Below are positions 8,637-16,345 of a stretch of DNA of 64,000 nt, one piece after another; position 1 is the stretch's first letter, and each line of letters opens with the position of its first letter. Origin of the DNA: Streptococcus sanguinis SK1 = NCTC 7863. Its GTDB lineage: Bacteria > Bacillota > Bacilli > Lactobacillales > Streptococcaceae. A program made the position numbers and the translations under genes. The stretch is from NCBI RefSeq assembly GCF_000194945.1, contig NZ_GL878509.1, positions 323,543 to 387,542 on the forward strand. The letters are read 5' to 3'. Under the pieces are notes generated by a model, which worked only from the letters and a program-made list of their open reading frames with translations, was not told the origin of the DNA and did not search any database.

Positions 8637-10174
8637 TAGTGCCGTACCTCCCAGGATTTATCTGCATGAATACTTGCAATATCGTAAACTGTTGTATTCT
8701 CTGGCGCAGCCTTGCCGCCAGTTAAGACGGAAACAACATAGCCTACAATCAAGGAAACAACAATTGAAATCAAGGAATAAGCCCAGATACTAACGGCTTC
8801 TGCTGGCAGAGCGTACTTGATGACTAGCAGGACAATACTAGAAGCAATCATAGCTGCATAAGCTCCCTTGAGGTTGGCACGCTTGGTGAAGATTCCCAGA
8901 ATAAAGATTCCTCCCAAGACACCTAGTACCAAGCCCATAAAGCCATTAAACCAAACATAAGCCGATGTAATACCTGTATGAGCCATCACGATTGAAACTA
9001 CTGTGGAGAAGACTCCTACACCTAGAGAAACATATTGGGCGATTTTAGTCCGTTTCTTGTCGTCCAGATTGCTAGATACAACATCTTGAATATCCAAAGT
9101 CCAAGAAGTCGCTACAGAATTAAGACCTGTAGAAATAGTAGACTGAGCTGCTGCATAAATTGCCGCAATCAGAACACCGGTCACTCCAACTGGAAGACCA
9201 TAGGCGATAAAGTAAGTGAAGATCTGGTCTTGAGGAATAGAGCTGCCCTCACTGCCTGGATGCTGTACTTGATAATAGACGTATAAACCTGTACCAATCA
9301 GATAAAAGACAGAAGCGATAAAGATTGACAAAACTCCATTCGTAAACATCATTTTATTGAGTTTCTTCACATTCTGAGTTGTCGTAAAGCGCTGAACGAT
9401 ATCTTGCGAAGATACATAAGAGGACAGGGTATTGATACCAGATCCCAAGATAATTAGGAAAATAGAATCTTTCAGCAAGTTAGGATTGAAAATAGTTTCT
9501 TTCCCTGAGATAAATTTACCACTGGCCAGCTCACTAGCAATATCGCCAAAGCCACCCTTGAGATTAGCAATCAGGAAGAAAAGCCCTACAACTGTACCAA
9601 TCAAGAGTACTGAACCTTGGATAAAGTCTGTCCACAGAACTGACTTGACTCCACCGGTATAGGAGTAAACAATGGCAATCGCACCCATCGCGATAATCAG
9701 GATATTGACATCAATCTTCGTCAAAGTAGCCAGGGCCACTGAAGGTAGATACATAATGATGGACATGCGGCCGATTTGATAGATGATGAAGAAGACAGCT
9801 GACAAAGCTCGCAAGGCCTTAGAGCCAAAACGTTTTTGCAGGTAGTCATAGGCTGTATCAATATCTAGACGTGCATAAATCGGCAAGAAGAAACGAATAG
9901 CCACTGGAATGGCAAAAATCATACCCAACTGGGCAAACCAGAGAAGCCAAGTCCCTGCATAAGAGTTCCCCGCCAGTGTCATAAAGGAAATCGGACTTAG
10001 CAATGTAGCAAAAATGGAAACAGATGTTACATACCAAGGCACCGTTCCATCACCTTTAAAGAACTCTTTACCCTGCATCTCCTTTTTCGAGAACAGCAAA
10101 CCTGCTACCAGAACAACTAGTAAATACACAATCAGAATAATCATATCGATTGTGGTAAAACCAACATTTCCCAT
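8636..10174 (-). CDS. Sodium:solute symporter (SSS family), probable sialic acid transporter
   Basis: A 512-residue membrane protein with about 13 hydrophobic helices, from IDMIILIVYLLVVLVAGLLF to the C-terminal IWAYSLISIVVSLIVGYVV. The core motif SVSIFATLLSPISFMTLAGN and the VSSQDIVQRFTT segment are typical of the SSS (SLC5) family that includes SiaT. Operon position between nanA and nanQ makes Neu5Ac the likely substrate, taken up with Na+. The Na+ gradient could come from the V-ATPase encoded nearby. Confidence 0.88.
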   Translation of the reverse strand: MGNVGFTTIDMIILIVYLLVVLVAGLLFSKKEMQGKEFFKGDGTVPWYVTSVSIFATLLSPISFMTLAGNSYAGTWLLWFAQLGMIFAIPVAIRFFLPIYARLDIDTAYDYLQKRFGSKALRALSAVFFIIYQIGRMSIIMYLPSVALATLTKIDVNILIIAMGAIAIVYSYTGGVKSVLWTDFIQGSVLLIGTVVGLFFLIANLKGGFGDIASELASGKFISGKETIFNPNLLKDSIFLIILGSGINTLSSYVSSQDIVQRFTTTQNVKKLNKMMFTNGVLSIFIASVFYLIGTGLYVYYQVQHPGSEGSSIPQDQIFTYFIAYGLPVGVTGVLIAAIYAAAQSTISTGLNSVATSWTLDIQDVVSSNLDDKKRTKIAQYVSLGVGVFSTVVSIVMAHTGITSAYVWFNGFMGLVLGVLGGIFILGIFTKRANLKGAYAAMIASSIVLLVIKYALPAEAVSIWAYSLISIVVSLIVGYVVSVLTGGKAAPENTTVYDIASIHADKSWEVRH

Positions 10175-10213
10175 AGAATTTCTCCATTATTATTCATCGT
10201 CAAAGCCTAGGAC

Positions 10214-10232
10214 GGGCAGGTTTAGCCTGCCC
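10214..10232 (-). other. Intercistronic stem-loop between nanA and the symporter gene
   Basis: GGGCAGG and CCTGCCC form a perfect 7-bp GC-rich stem with a 5-nt loop. No T-run follows on the minus strand, so it probably stabilises or processes the operon mRNA, allowing lyase and membrane-transporter levels to differ. Confidence 0.55.
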
Positions 10233-10258
10233 TAAACTCTGGTGTTACACTCTTTGTA

Positions 10259-11176
10259 TTACAAGAAGTCTTCTCTTACCTGCTTAATCATAGCAGCTGC
10301 TTCTTTGGCAATCGCATAGTCTCCCTCAGATAGAGGCTCTAACGGTGCTCGAACAGAGCCAATATCTAAGTCCTCATTGAGACGAAGAATTTCTTTCATA
10401 ACAGCATAGAGATTTGCGCGACCGCTGACCATCTTGTAAATCACACTATTAATCGCATGCTGCAGTTCTTTAGCACGATCCAGATCTTTGTCAATGATGA
10501 GCTGGTTGAGCTTCAGGAAGAGATCTGGCATCACAGCATAGGTTCCGCCAATTCCGGCCTTAGCACCAATAACTCGACCGCTGATAAACTGTTCATCTGG
10601 ACCATTAAAGACAATATGATCTTCCCCACCTTCTGCGACAAAGATTTGAATATCTTGAGTCGGCATAGAAGAGTTTTTAACCCCAATAACTCGTGGATTT
10701 TTACGCATTTCTGCATAGAGTGCTGGTGTCAGAGTCGTTCCAGACAGCTGCGGAATATTGTAGATGACAAAGTCAGTATTCGGAGCCGCTGCACTCATAT
10801 CGTTCCAGTACTTAGCGATAGAATAGTCCGGCAAACGGAAGTAAATAGGAGGAATAGCAGCGATAGCATCAACACCCAAACTTTCAGCATGCTTAGCCAG
10901 TTCCACACTGTCCTTAGTGTTGTTGCAAGCCACATGAGCGATAACTGTCAGTTTGCCCTTAGCCACTTCCATGACATTTTCCAAAATTAATTTCCGGTCT
11001 GCTACACTGAGGTAAATACACTCACCAGAAGAACCATTAACATAGACACCCTTAACTCCCTTATCAATAAAGTACTGAGTCAAAGCACGAACACGTTCTG
11101 AGCTTACTTCTCCTGCTTCATCATAACAAGCATAAAAAGCCGGAATGACACCTTCATATTTTTCTAATTTTGACAT
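10259..11176 (-). CDS. nanA: N-acetylneuraminate lyase
   Basis: A 305-residue class I aldolase of the DapA/NAL family that splits N-acetylneuraminate into pyruvate and ManNAc. The carboxylate-binding GSSGE motif is in GVYVNGSSGECIYLS, the catalytic Tyr is in FVIYNIPQLSG, and the Schiff-base lysine is in RVIGVKNSSM. It lies 14 nt downstream of nanE. The name nanA is also used for sialidase in streptococci; this is the lyase. Confidence 0.94.
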   Translation of the reverse strand: MSKLEKYEGVIPAFYACYDEAGEVSSERVRALTQYFIDKGVKGVYVNGSSGECIYLSVADRKLILENVMEVAKGKLTVIAHVACNNTKDSVELAKHAESLGVDAIAAIPPIYFRLPDYSIAKYWNDMSAAAPNTDFVIYNIPQLSGTTLTPALYAEMRKNPRVIGVKNSSMPTQDIQIFVAEGGEDHIVFNGPDEQFISGRVIGAKAGIGGTYAVMPDLFLKLNQLIIDKDLDRAKELQHAINSVIYKMVSGRANLYAVMKEILRLNEDLDIGSVRAPLEPLSEGDYAIAKEAAAMIKQVREDFL

Positions 11177-11190
11177 ATTCTTCCTCTTTT

Positions 11191-11868
11191 CTATTCTTTT
11201 GTTGCGTCTGCAAACTTCCTTGTAATCAGCTGCGGCCGTGTAATGGCAGATCCTACTACCACACTAAAGGCTCCCAGCTCTAGAACTCTTTTCACCTTTT
11301 CAGGACTATCAATATTCCCCTCAGCAATCAGAGGGTGCTGAATCTCAGCTAAAGCTTTTCGGATGATTTCAAAGTCATTGGCTTCAATCTTATCTCCTTC
11401 GCTCTGACTAGTATAGCCCACCAAGGTTGTTCCGATAAAATCAAATCCCATTCGATCAGCTTCCAGCATCTCGTCAAGAGTTGAACAATCAGCCATCAAA
11501 AGCTGCTGAGGATATTTTTCTTTCACTTTCTGGAAAAATGCTTTTAAACTCTCTCCTTGAGGTCTGCTGGAATTTGTCGCATCTAAAGCGATAATCTCCG
11601 GATGGGCTTCCATCAGCTCATCCACTTCCGCTATAGTTGGTGTAATAAAAGCTTGGGCATCTGGATAATCTCTCTTGATAATCCCAATTACTGGCAAATC
11701 CACCGCTTCTTTAATAGCCTTGATGTCTATAACCGAGTTAGCCCGAATTCCGCTAGCACCTCCTTCTTTGGCCGCCACTGCCATACGAGCCATGATAAAG
11801 TCGCTATGTAATGGTTCGTTTGGTAGAGCCTGACACGACACAATTAACTTATGTCTCAACTCTTCCAT
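11191..11868 (-). CDS. nanE: N-acetylmannosamine-6-phosphate 2-epimerase
   Basis: A 225-residue TIM-barrel epimerase that converts ManNAc-6-P to GlcNAc-6-P, after NanA and NanK. Typical segments are IVSCQALPNEPLHS, GIRANSVIDIKAIK, PVIGIIKRDYP, DATNSSRPQG and AEGNIDSPEKVKR. I start it at 11868 (MEELRHKL) because the GGAGG motif lies between this ATG and an earlier in-frame ATG at 11892. First gene of the nanE-nanA-symporter-nanQ operon. Confidence 0.94.
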   Translation of the reverse strand: MEELRHKLIVSCQALPNEPLHSDFIMARMAVAAKEGGASGIRANSVIDIKAIKEAVDLPVIGIIKRDYPDAQAFITPTIAEVDELMEAHPEIIALDATNSSRPQGESLKAFFQKVKEKYPQQLLMADCSTLDEMLEADRMGFDFIGTTLVGYTSQSEGDKIEANDFEIIRKALAEIQHPLIAEGNIDSPEKVKRVLELGAFSVVVGSAITRPQLITRKFADATKE

Positions 11869-11896
11869 TTGATTCCTATCCTCCTTACTCATTTAT

Positions 11897-11910
11897 TGTA
11901 AGCCTTTACA
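11897..11910. promoter_or_regulatory. cre-like operator upstream of nanE
   Basis: TGTAAGCCTTTACA, an imperfect palindrome matching the CcpA cre consensus except at the central CG (CC here). It lies between the nanE promoter and ribosome-binding site, where CcpA would block transcription when glucose is present. Inference. Confidence 0.4.
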
Positions 11911-11916
11911 TTTATT

Positions 11917-11945
11917 ATCTTAACATTTATTGCAATTAGTTTCAA
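11917..11945 (-). promoter_or_regulatory. Promoter of the nanE operon
   Basis: TTGAAA, 17 nt, TAAGAT on the minus strand. A perfect 14-bp palindrome (AGAAAGTACTTTCT, 11961-11974) lies 15 nt upstream of the -35, a suitable position for an activator such as the RpiR-family NanR. Confidence 0.55.
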
Positions 11946-11960
11946 TATGGTTTTACTTTT

Positions 11961-11974
11961 AGAAAGTACTTTCT
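11961..11974. promoter_or_regulatory. Perfect palindrome upstream of the nanE promoter, candidate RpiR operator
   Basis: AGAAAGTACTTTCT is its own reverse complement and lies just upstream of the -35 box. The RpiR regulator encoded in the same locus is the obvious candidate ligand, but no operator consensus was available to compare. Confidence 0.4.
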
Positions 11975-12073
11975 TTTTAAGTATTACTTTTTATCTCAGT
12001 TTGAAACTTATACAGACGAATATAGCTAAAGTATTTATTTTTTTCGTGGCTGTTCCAACATTTTTCTACAACT

Positions 12074-12098
12074 AAAAAGAACTAGGCAAATGCCTAGT
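12074..12098 (-). terminator. Terminator downstream of the esterase remnant
   Basis: ACTAGGC and GCCTAGT form a 7-bp stem with a 4-nt loop, followed on the minus strand by TTCTTTTT. It would end any transcript from the promoter at 12359-12387, insulating the nanE promoter. Confidence 0.65.
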
Positions 12099-12215
12099 CC
12101 CAGGGGGAAGCAGTTTTGTAGACTTCAGTCTTAAAGGAATAAAAGTTAACAAACACTATGCTCAACCAGCTTATTTGAAAGCCCATATTTGAAATTTAAA
12201 TCAGCAGAGTGCCAA

Positions 12216-12323
12216 TTAGCAAGCCTCCGCCACTTGTTTATTCCAAAAGGTATCAAAATCGTCGGGCATTTCATCTCTTCCGCGATAATGTAAACATTCT
12301 TTAAGTAAAGTAGGGTTTTTCAT
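12216..12323 (-). pseudogene. N-terminal remnant of an acetylxylan esterase (AXE1) family gene
   Basis: Thirty-five codons from an ATG with a strong GGGAGG site to TAA. The peptide begins MKNPTLLKECLHYRGRDE and continues with DDFDTFWNKQV, the start I recall for streptococcal acetylxylan esterase/cephalosporin-C deacetylase proteins (about 325 residues), which sit in the nan locus of pneumococcus. The next ~110 nt show no continuation in any frame that I recognise, so about 90% of the gene has been lost. The promoter and ribosome-binding site remain intact, so a 35-residue peptide may still be made. Confidence 0.65.
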
Positions 12324-12358
12324 GTCTTATCCTCCCAACGATTCTTGAAACCTCTTTC

Positions 12359-12387
12359 ATCATACCACAGAAATAGAAATTTTTCAA
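12359..12387 (-). promoter_or_regulatory. Promoter of the esterase remnant
   Basis: TTGAAA, exactly 17 nt, TATGAT on the minus strand, about 35 nt before the remnant's start codon. A near-consensus promoter preserved in front of a broken gene. Confidence 0.6.
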
Positions 12388-12439
12388 TAGGTTAACATAT
12401 AGATTTTCTGTTTTTTCTGAAATTTAACCGATTCACTGC

Positions 12440-13120
12440 CTAAGAACCTATATGAAGCAGGAGCAGTAAATAGAACAAACTAAATCCTATATTTAGGCCA
12501 GCTCCGTTAAGGTAGGGACGTCCGATTCTCAGCTTTTCTACTAGTAAGATAGTTAACAGACTGAGCGGTAAAGGGGTCAGCAGCCCCAGATAAGCAGGCA
12601 ATATTGTCTGACCGGCAACTATTAGCAGTGAGTAAATGAGCCAACCTAGACCTGTCAGAGCGATAGCTGTCCGCCAGGTTATATCTAGAAAGAGCACTGC
12701 TTCATTGATAAGCTCGCTGTCTTCGTCTGAGCAGACCTGTCCGTTGCTTCGTTTATAAGCCTTTTTGCTGATGATCCCAACGTAGTAAAAAGCCACATGT
12801 GCCACTGGCGATAGGGCAAATCCAATTCCTAACAAGGCTATTGACAGGTAGGCCCACAAGCCCTTATTTGTCAAACCAAAGAGAGCATAAAGCGAGACTA
12901 ACATAAGAGGAATTGAGAAGTTAGCCACCAGAGCACCCAGACGCAGCCGATTGACAGAACCAGACAGCATCAGCATAGCCAGATTCTTATTGCCAATCCG
13001 ACTCTGCTCCGTAAAGTAGGCATAACTTTCCTTATCTACCTCAAAGCCAACCAGCAGAATATCCCCCAATAACCAGCAAAGACCACTCAACAGCCCAGCC
13101 CATAAAGATAAAAAAATCAC
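12440..13120 (-). CDS. Uncharacterised multi-pass membrane protein
   Basis: A 226-residue integral membrane protein with about six or seven hydrophobic stretches, including IFLSLWAGLLSGLCWLLGDI at the N-terminus and IGFSLFYLLLLLHI at the C-terminus. Between helices there is a charged loop (KKAYKRSNGQVCSDEDSE). I do not recognise a characterised family; DUF6796-type proteins look similar. It is a single gene between the esterase remnant and adhE. Confidence 0.7.
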   Translation of the reverse strand: MIFLSLWAGLLSGLCWLLGDILLVGFEVDKESYAYFTEQSRIGNKNLAMLMLSGSVNRLRLGALVANFSIPLMLVSLYALFGLTNKGLWAYLSIALLGIGFALSPVAHVAFYYVGIISKKAYKRSNGQVCSDEDSELINEAVLFLDITWRTAIALTGLGWLIYSLLIVAGQTILPAYLGLLTPLPLSLLTILLVEKLRIGRPYLNGAGLNIGFSLFYLLLLLHIGS

Positions 13121-13317
13121 ATTACTCTCCTTTTTTCATTGTCCTCTTATCTTAGCACAAAAGCTCACTTAATCACAAGTAATCAGAAGGTTTACGTCTT
13201 TTTACCCCAGCAAGCTCCTTTCGTTAAGAGACCTAGAGCTCACGTCGCTACGCTCCTCAGCATCCATGTCTCTAAGCTTGGCTTCGACCAATGGTCTTGC
13301 CTCGCTAAGACACATAG

Positions 13318-13346
13318 AAAAATCCCCCACCAAAGGGCAGGGGATG
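13318..13346 (-). terminator. Terminator after adhE
   Basis: On the minus strand ATCCCC, a 12-nt loop and GGGGAT, then TTTTC. It lies about 40 nt past the adhE stop. Confidence 0.55.
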
Positions 13347-13387
13347 ACCGACAAACTGTCTTATTTTTAATTGAGGAAGCTGCTCGC

Positions 13388-16042
13388 TTATTTGCGGCGT
13401 CCTGGGCGTTCCTTGTAGCCATAGTATGCGTCTTCGATGATTTCCTGCATGTGGTCAACCATTGGAAGGCGTGGGTTGGCTGGAGAGCATTGATCTTCAT
13501 AAGCAAGGAAGGCCAATTCGCGTGAATGTTCTTTCCATTCTTTTTCGTCAATACCTTGAGCCTTGAAGTTCATTTCGATACCGACACGTTCTCCCAGTTC
13601 ATAAACAGCTTTTGCGTAAGATTCCACACCTTCTTCTGGAGTAGAAGCTGGCAAGCCAAGCATGCGAGCAATGTCTTGGTATTTCTCATCCGCACGGTAG
13701 TAGTTGTACTTAGGCCATGTCGCTGTCTTAGCTGGACGTGTACCGTTGTAGCGGATTACATATGGCAGCAAGATCGCATTGGTACGACCGTGGATCGTAT
13801 GGAACTGAGCACCAATCTTATGGGCCATAGAGTGGGAAATTCCCAGGAAGGCATTGGCAAAGGCCATACCAGCGATAGTAGAGGCATTGTGCATCTTTTC
13901 GCGAGAGTGGAAGTCAGCATTCTTAACAGAGCTTTCCAGATTTTCAAAGACTAGTTTGATAGCTTGGAGAGCCAAACCATCCGTAAAGTCACTGGCCATC
14001 TGAGATACATAAGCTTCTGTTGCGTGCGTCAGCACGTCCATACCAGTGTCTGCTGCGACAAATCCTGGAACAGTCAGTACCAGAGCTGGGTCTACGATAG
14101 CCACAGTTGGAGTCAGAGAGTAATCAGCGATTGGGTACTTACGGTTATTAGCCTTGTCAGAGATAACGGCAAATGGTGTCACTTCTGAACCTGTACCAGA
14201 TGTTGTAGGGATTGCGATAAACTTAGTCTTCTTACCAAGCAATGGGAATTTGAAGGCACGTTTACGGATATCCATGAATTTTTGCACAAGGTCACGGAAG
14301 TCCACTTCTGGTTGCTCATAGAAGAGCCACATGACTTTAGCTGCGTCCATTGGTGAACCACCACCAAGTGCGATAATTGTATCAGGTTTGAAGGTACGCA
14401 TAATCTCTGTACCACGTTCAACTGTTGTGATATCTGGATCTGGCTCTACGTCTGCAAAGATTTGGTAAACAACCTTATTACGACGAAGATCGAGTTGTTC
14501 GATGATACGATCTAGGAAACCAAGCTCTACCATAGCATGGTCTGTTACGATCATGACACGTTCCACATCACGACATTTTTGCAAGTATTGGATAGAGTCA
14601 CGCTCGAAGTAAGTTTTTGAAGGGAGTTTCATCCATTGCATATTATTTCTACGTCTTCCTACTTTTTTGATGTTCAAGAGATTCACAGCACTAACGTTAT
14701 CACCAACTGAGTTGCGACCATAAGATCCGCAGCCAAGAGTCAGTGATGGCAGGAAGGCATTATAAACATCCCCGATACCGCCGAAAGTAGAAGGTGAGTT
14801 GCAAATAACACGGATAGCACGAACAGCCTTACCAAATTCCTTAGTCAATTCTTCGTCCGCTGTATGGATAGCAGCTGAGTGGCCAAGACCATGGAATTCT
14901 ACCATTTGACGGGCTTTTTCAACACCGTCTTCACGGGATTCAGACTTGAGAACAGCGATGACAGGTGACAGTTTTTCACGTGTCAATGGCTCTTTTTCAC
15001 CAACTTCTTTACACTCTGCGGCCAAGATATTCGTGTCTTCTGGCACGCTGAAGCCTGCCTGCTCTGCAATCCAAGTAGCTGGCTTACCAACGATATCCGG
15101 ATTGAGCTTAGCACCAGCACAGTTCTTGCTGTTTGCCTTAGCACCAAAGCAGAATTCTTCCAACAGAGCTTTTTCTTTCTTATTCACAAAGTAAGTATGG
15201 TAAGATTTGAACTCTTCTACAAATTCATCATAAACTTCCTTGTCAATGATAACGGCTTGCTCAGAGGCACAGACCATACCATTGTCAAAGGACTTAGACA
15301 TAACGATATCATGCGCTGCTTGACGGATATTCGCTGATTTTTCCACATAAGCTGGTACGTTTCCGGCACCAACCCCCAGAGCTGGCTTACCACATGAGTA
15401 AGCTGCCTTGACCATTGCATTACCACCTGTCGCAAGGATAGTCGCAATCCCTTCGTGGTTCATGAGTGCAGAAGTTGCTTCCATAGATGGCGCTGTAATC
15501 CACTGCACACAGTTTTCAGGCGCACCTGCTGCAATCGCAGCATCACGAACGATTTGCGCTGCATGGGCAGATGATTCTTGAGCAGATGGGTGGAAAGCAA
15601 AAATAATCGGATTACGTGTTTTTAAGGAAATCAAAGATTTGAAAATCGCTGTTGAAGTCGGGTTGGTTGTTGGAGTAATTCCACAGACAACACCCACTGG
15701 CTCCGCAATCAAGGTCAATCCAGTCACATCATCTTCTTCAATAACGCCAACTGTCTTCGTATGGCGCATATTATTTACAACGTGCTCACAGGCGAAGAGG
15801 TTTTTCGTTGCCTTATCTTCAAAAACTCCGCGGCCTGTTTCTTCATAAGCGTGCAGAGCCAACTCACCGTGGGCATCCAAAGCTGCTACAGAGGCCTTGG
15901 CTACGATATAGTCCACCTGTTCCTGATTCAGCTTTCTCATTTCCTCGAGTGCAACCAGACCTTTTTGCACCAATTCGTCGACATGCTTTTGCGCTGCCAA
16001 AGCCTTGTCTTCTTGTTCTACCGTTTTCTTCTTTTCAGCCAT
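13388..16042 (-). CDS. adhE: Bifunctional acetaldehyde-CoA/alcohol dehydrogenase AdhE
   Basis: An 884-residue fusion enzyme that reduces acetyl-CoA to acetaldehyde and then ethanol, reoxidising two NADH in anaerobic fermentation. Residues ~15-445 are the aldehyde dehydrogenase domain with catalytic Cys258 in NGMVCASEQAV. After a linker, residues ~455-870 form the iron-dependent alcohol dehydrogenase domain with IIALGGGSPMDAAK, TTSGTGSEVTPFAVI and the metal-binding histidines in GISHSMAHKIGAQFHTIHGR. The length is normal. The start follows a GGAGG site, and upstream lie a consensus promoter, two Rex-like operators and a cre site. Confidence 0.97.
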   Translation of the reverse strand: MAEKKKTVEQEDKALAAQKHVDELVQKGLVALEEMRKLNQEQVDYIVAKASVAALDAHGELALHAYEETGRGVFEDKATKNLFACEHVVNNMRHTKTVGVIEEDDVTGLTLIAEPVGVVCGITPTTNPTSTAIFKSLISLKTRNPIIFAFHPSAQESSAHAAQIVRDAAIAAGAPENCVQWITAPSMEATSALMNHEGIATILATGGNAMVKAAYSCGKPALGVGAGNVPAYVEKSANIRQAAHDIVMSKSFDNGMVCASEQAVIIDKEVYDEFVEEFKSYHTYFVNKKEKALLEEFCFGAKANSKNCAGAKLNPDIVGKPATWIAEQAGFSVPEDTNILAAECKEVGEKEPLTREKLSPVIAVLKSESREDGVEKARQMVEFHGLGHSAAIHTADEELTKEFGKAVRAIRVICNSPSTFGGIGDVYNAFLPSLTLGCGSYGRNSVGDNVSAVNLLNIKKVGRRRNNMQWMKLPSKTYFERDSIQYLQKCRDVERVMIVTDHAMVELGFLDRIIEQLDLRRNKVVYQIFADVEPDPDITTVERGTEIMRTFKPDTIIALGGGSPMDAAKVMWLFYEQPEVDFRDLVQKFMDIRKRAFKFPLLGKKTKFIAIPTTSGTGSEVTPFAVISDKANNRKYPIADYSLTPTVAIVDPALVLTVPGFVAADTGMDVLTHATEAYVSQMASDFTDGLALQAIKLVFENLESSVKNADFHSREKMHNASTIAGMAFANAFLGISHSMAHKIGAQFHTIHGRTNAILLPYVIRYNGTRPAKTATWPKYNYYRADEKYQDIARMLGLPASTPEEGVESYAKAVYELGERVGIEMNFKAQGIDEKEWKEHSRELAFLAYEDQCSPANPRLPMVDHMQEIIEDAYYGYKERPGRRK

Positions 16043-16091
16043 TCTATTCCTCCAATGGTTTTGCCTTAGGTTAGATGAAGAACACTAACCT

Positions 16092-16109
16092 TTGTTAATT
16101 ATTTCACAA
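16092..16109. promoter_or_regulatory. Rex-like operator overlapping the adhE transcription start
   Basis: TTGTGA-6nt-TAACAA on the minus strand, beginning 4 nt after the -10 box. Rex senses the NADH/NAD+ ratio and binds TTGTGA/TTGTTA half-sites separated by 6 nt; it commonly represses adhE. A second site of identical architecture is at 16181-16198. Confidence 0.6.
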
Positions 16110-16113
16110 TACA

Positions 16114-16142
16114 ATTATAAACCATTTGATGATTTTTGTAAA
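16114..16142 (-). promoter_or_regulatory. adhE promoter
   Basis: TTTACA, exactly 17 nt, TATAAT on the minus strand, about 70 nt before the adhE start. Confidence 0.75.
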
Positions 16143-16180
16143 CACTTTCACTTAACATTCACAAACTTTTTTCTATTAAT

Positions 16181-16198
16181 TTGTGAAACATATAACAA
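16181..16198. promoter_or_regulatory. Second Rex-like operator upstream of the adhE -35
   Basis: TTGTGA-AACATA-TAACAA read on the plus strand. The distance to the first site is 89 nt, which could allow looping. Several further TTGTGA or TTCACA half-sites lie between 16150 and 16285 without a clear partner. Confidence 0.5.
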
Positions 16199-16289
16199 AT
16201 TTGCTGGTTTTACAGTCTATTCTTTTAGTTATTGTGAAAAAATTTTTTATTTTTTAGAGATTTCACATACTTTTACTTTCACATAATAT

Positions 16290-16304
16290 ATGAAAGCGCT
16301 TTCT
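16290..16304. promoter_or_regulatory. cre-like CcpA site upstream of adhE
   Basis: ATGAAAGCGCTTTCT fits the cre consensus except for the final base and is almost perfectly palindromic. It lies about 150 nt upstream of the adhE -35 and just behind the terminator of the acyltransferase gene, so adhE is the likely target. Confidence 0.5.
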
Positions 16305-16310
16305 TTGTTT

Positions 16311-16339
16311 AAATATAAAAAGCTCGGACGAACCGAGCT
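16311..16339 (-). terminator. Terminator after the acyltransferase gene
   Basis: AGCTCGG and CCGAGCT form a perfect 7-bp stem with a 5-nt loop, followed by TTTTATATTT on the minus strand. Confidence 0.8.
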
Positions 16340-16345
16340 GATCAT

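Noticed and set aside
13139..13525. Plus-strand open frame of 128 codons
   Set aside because: Antisense to the end of adhE and its terminator; no homology or start signals.
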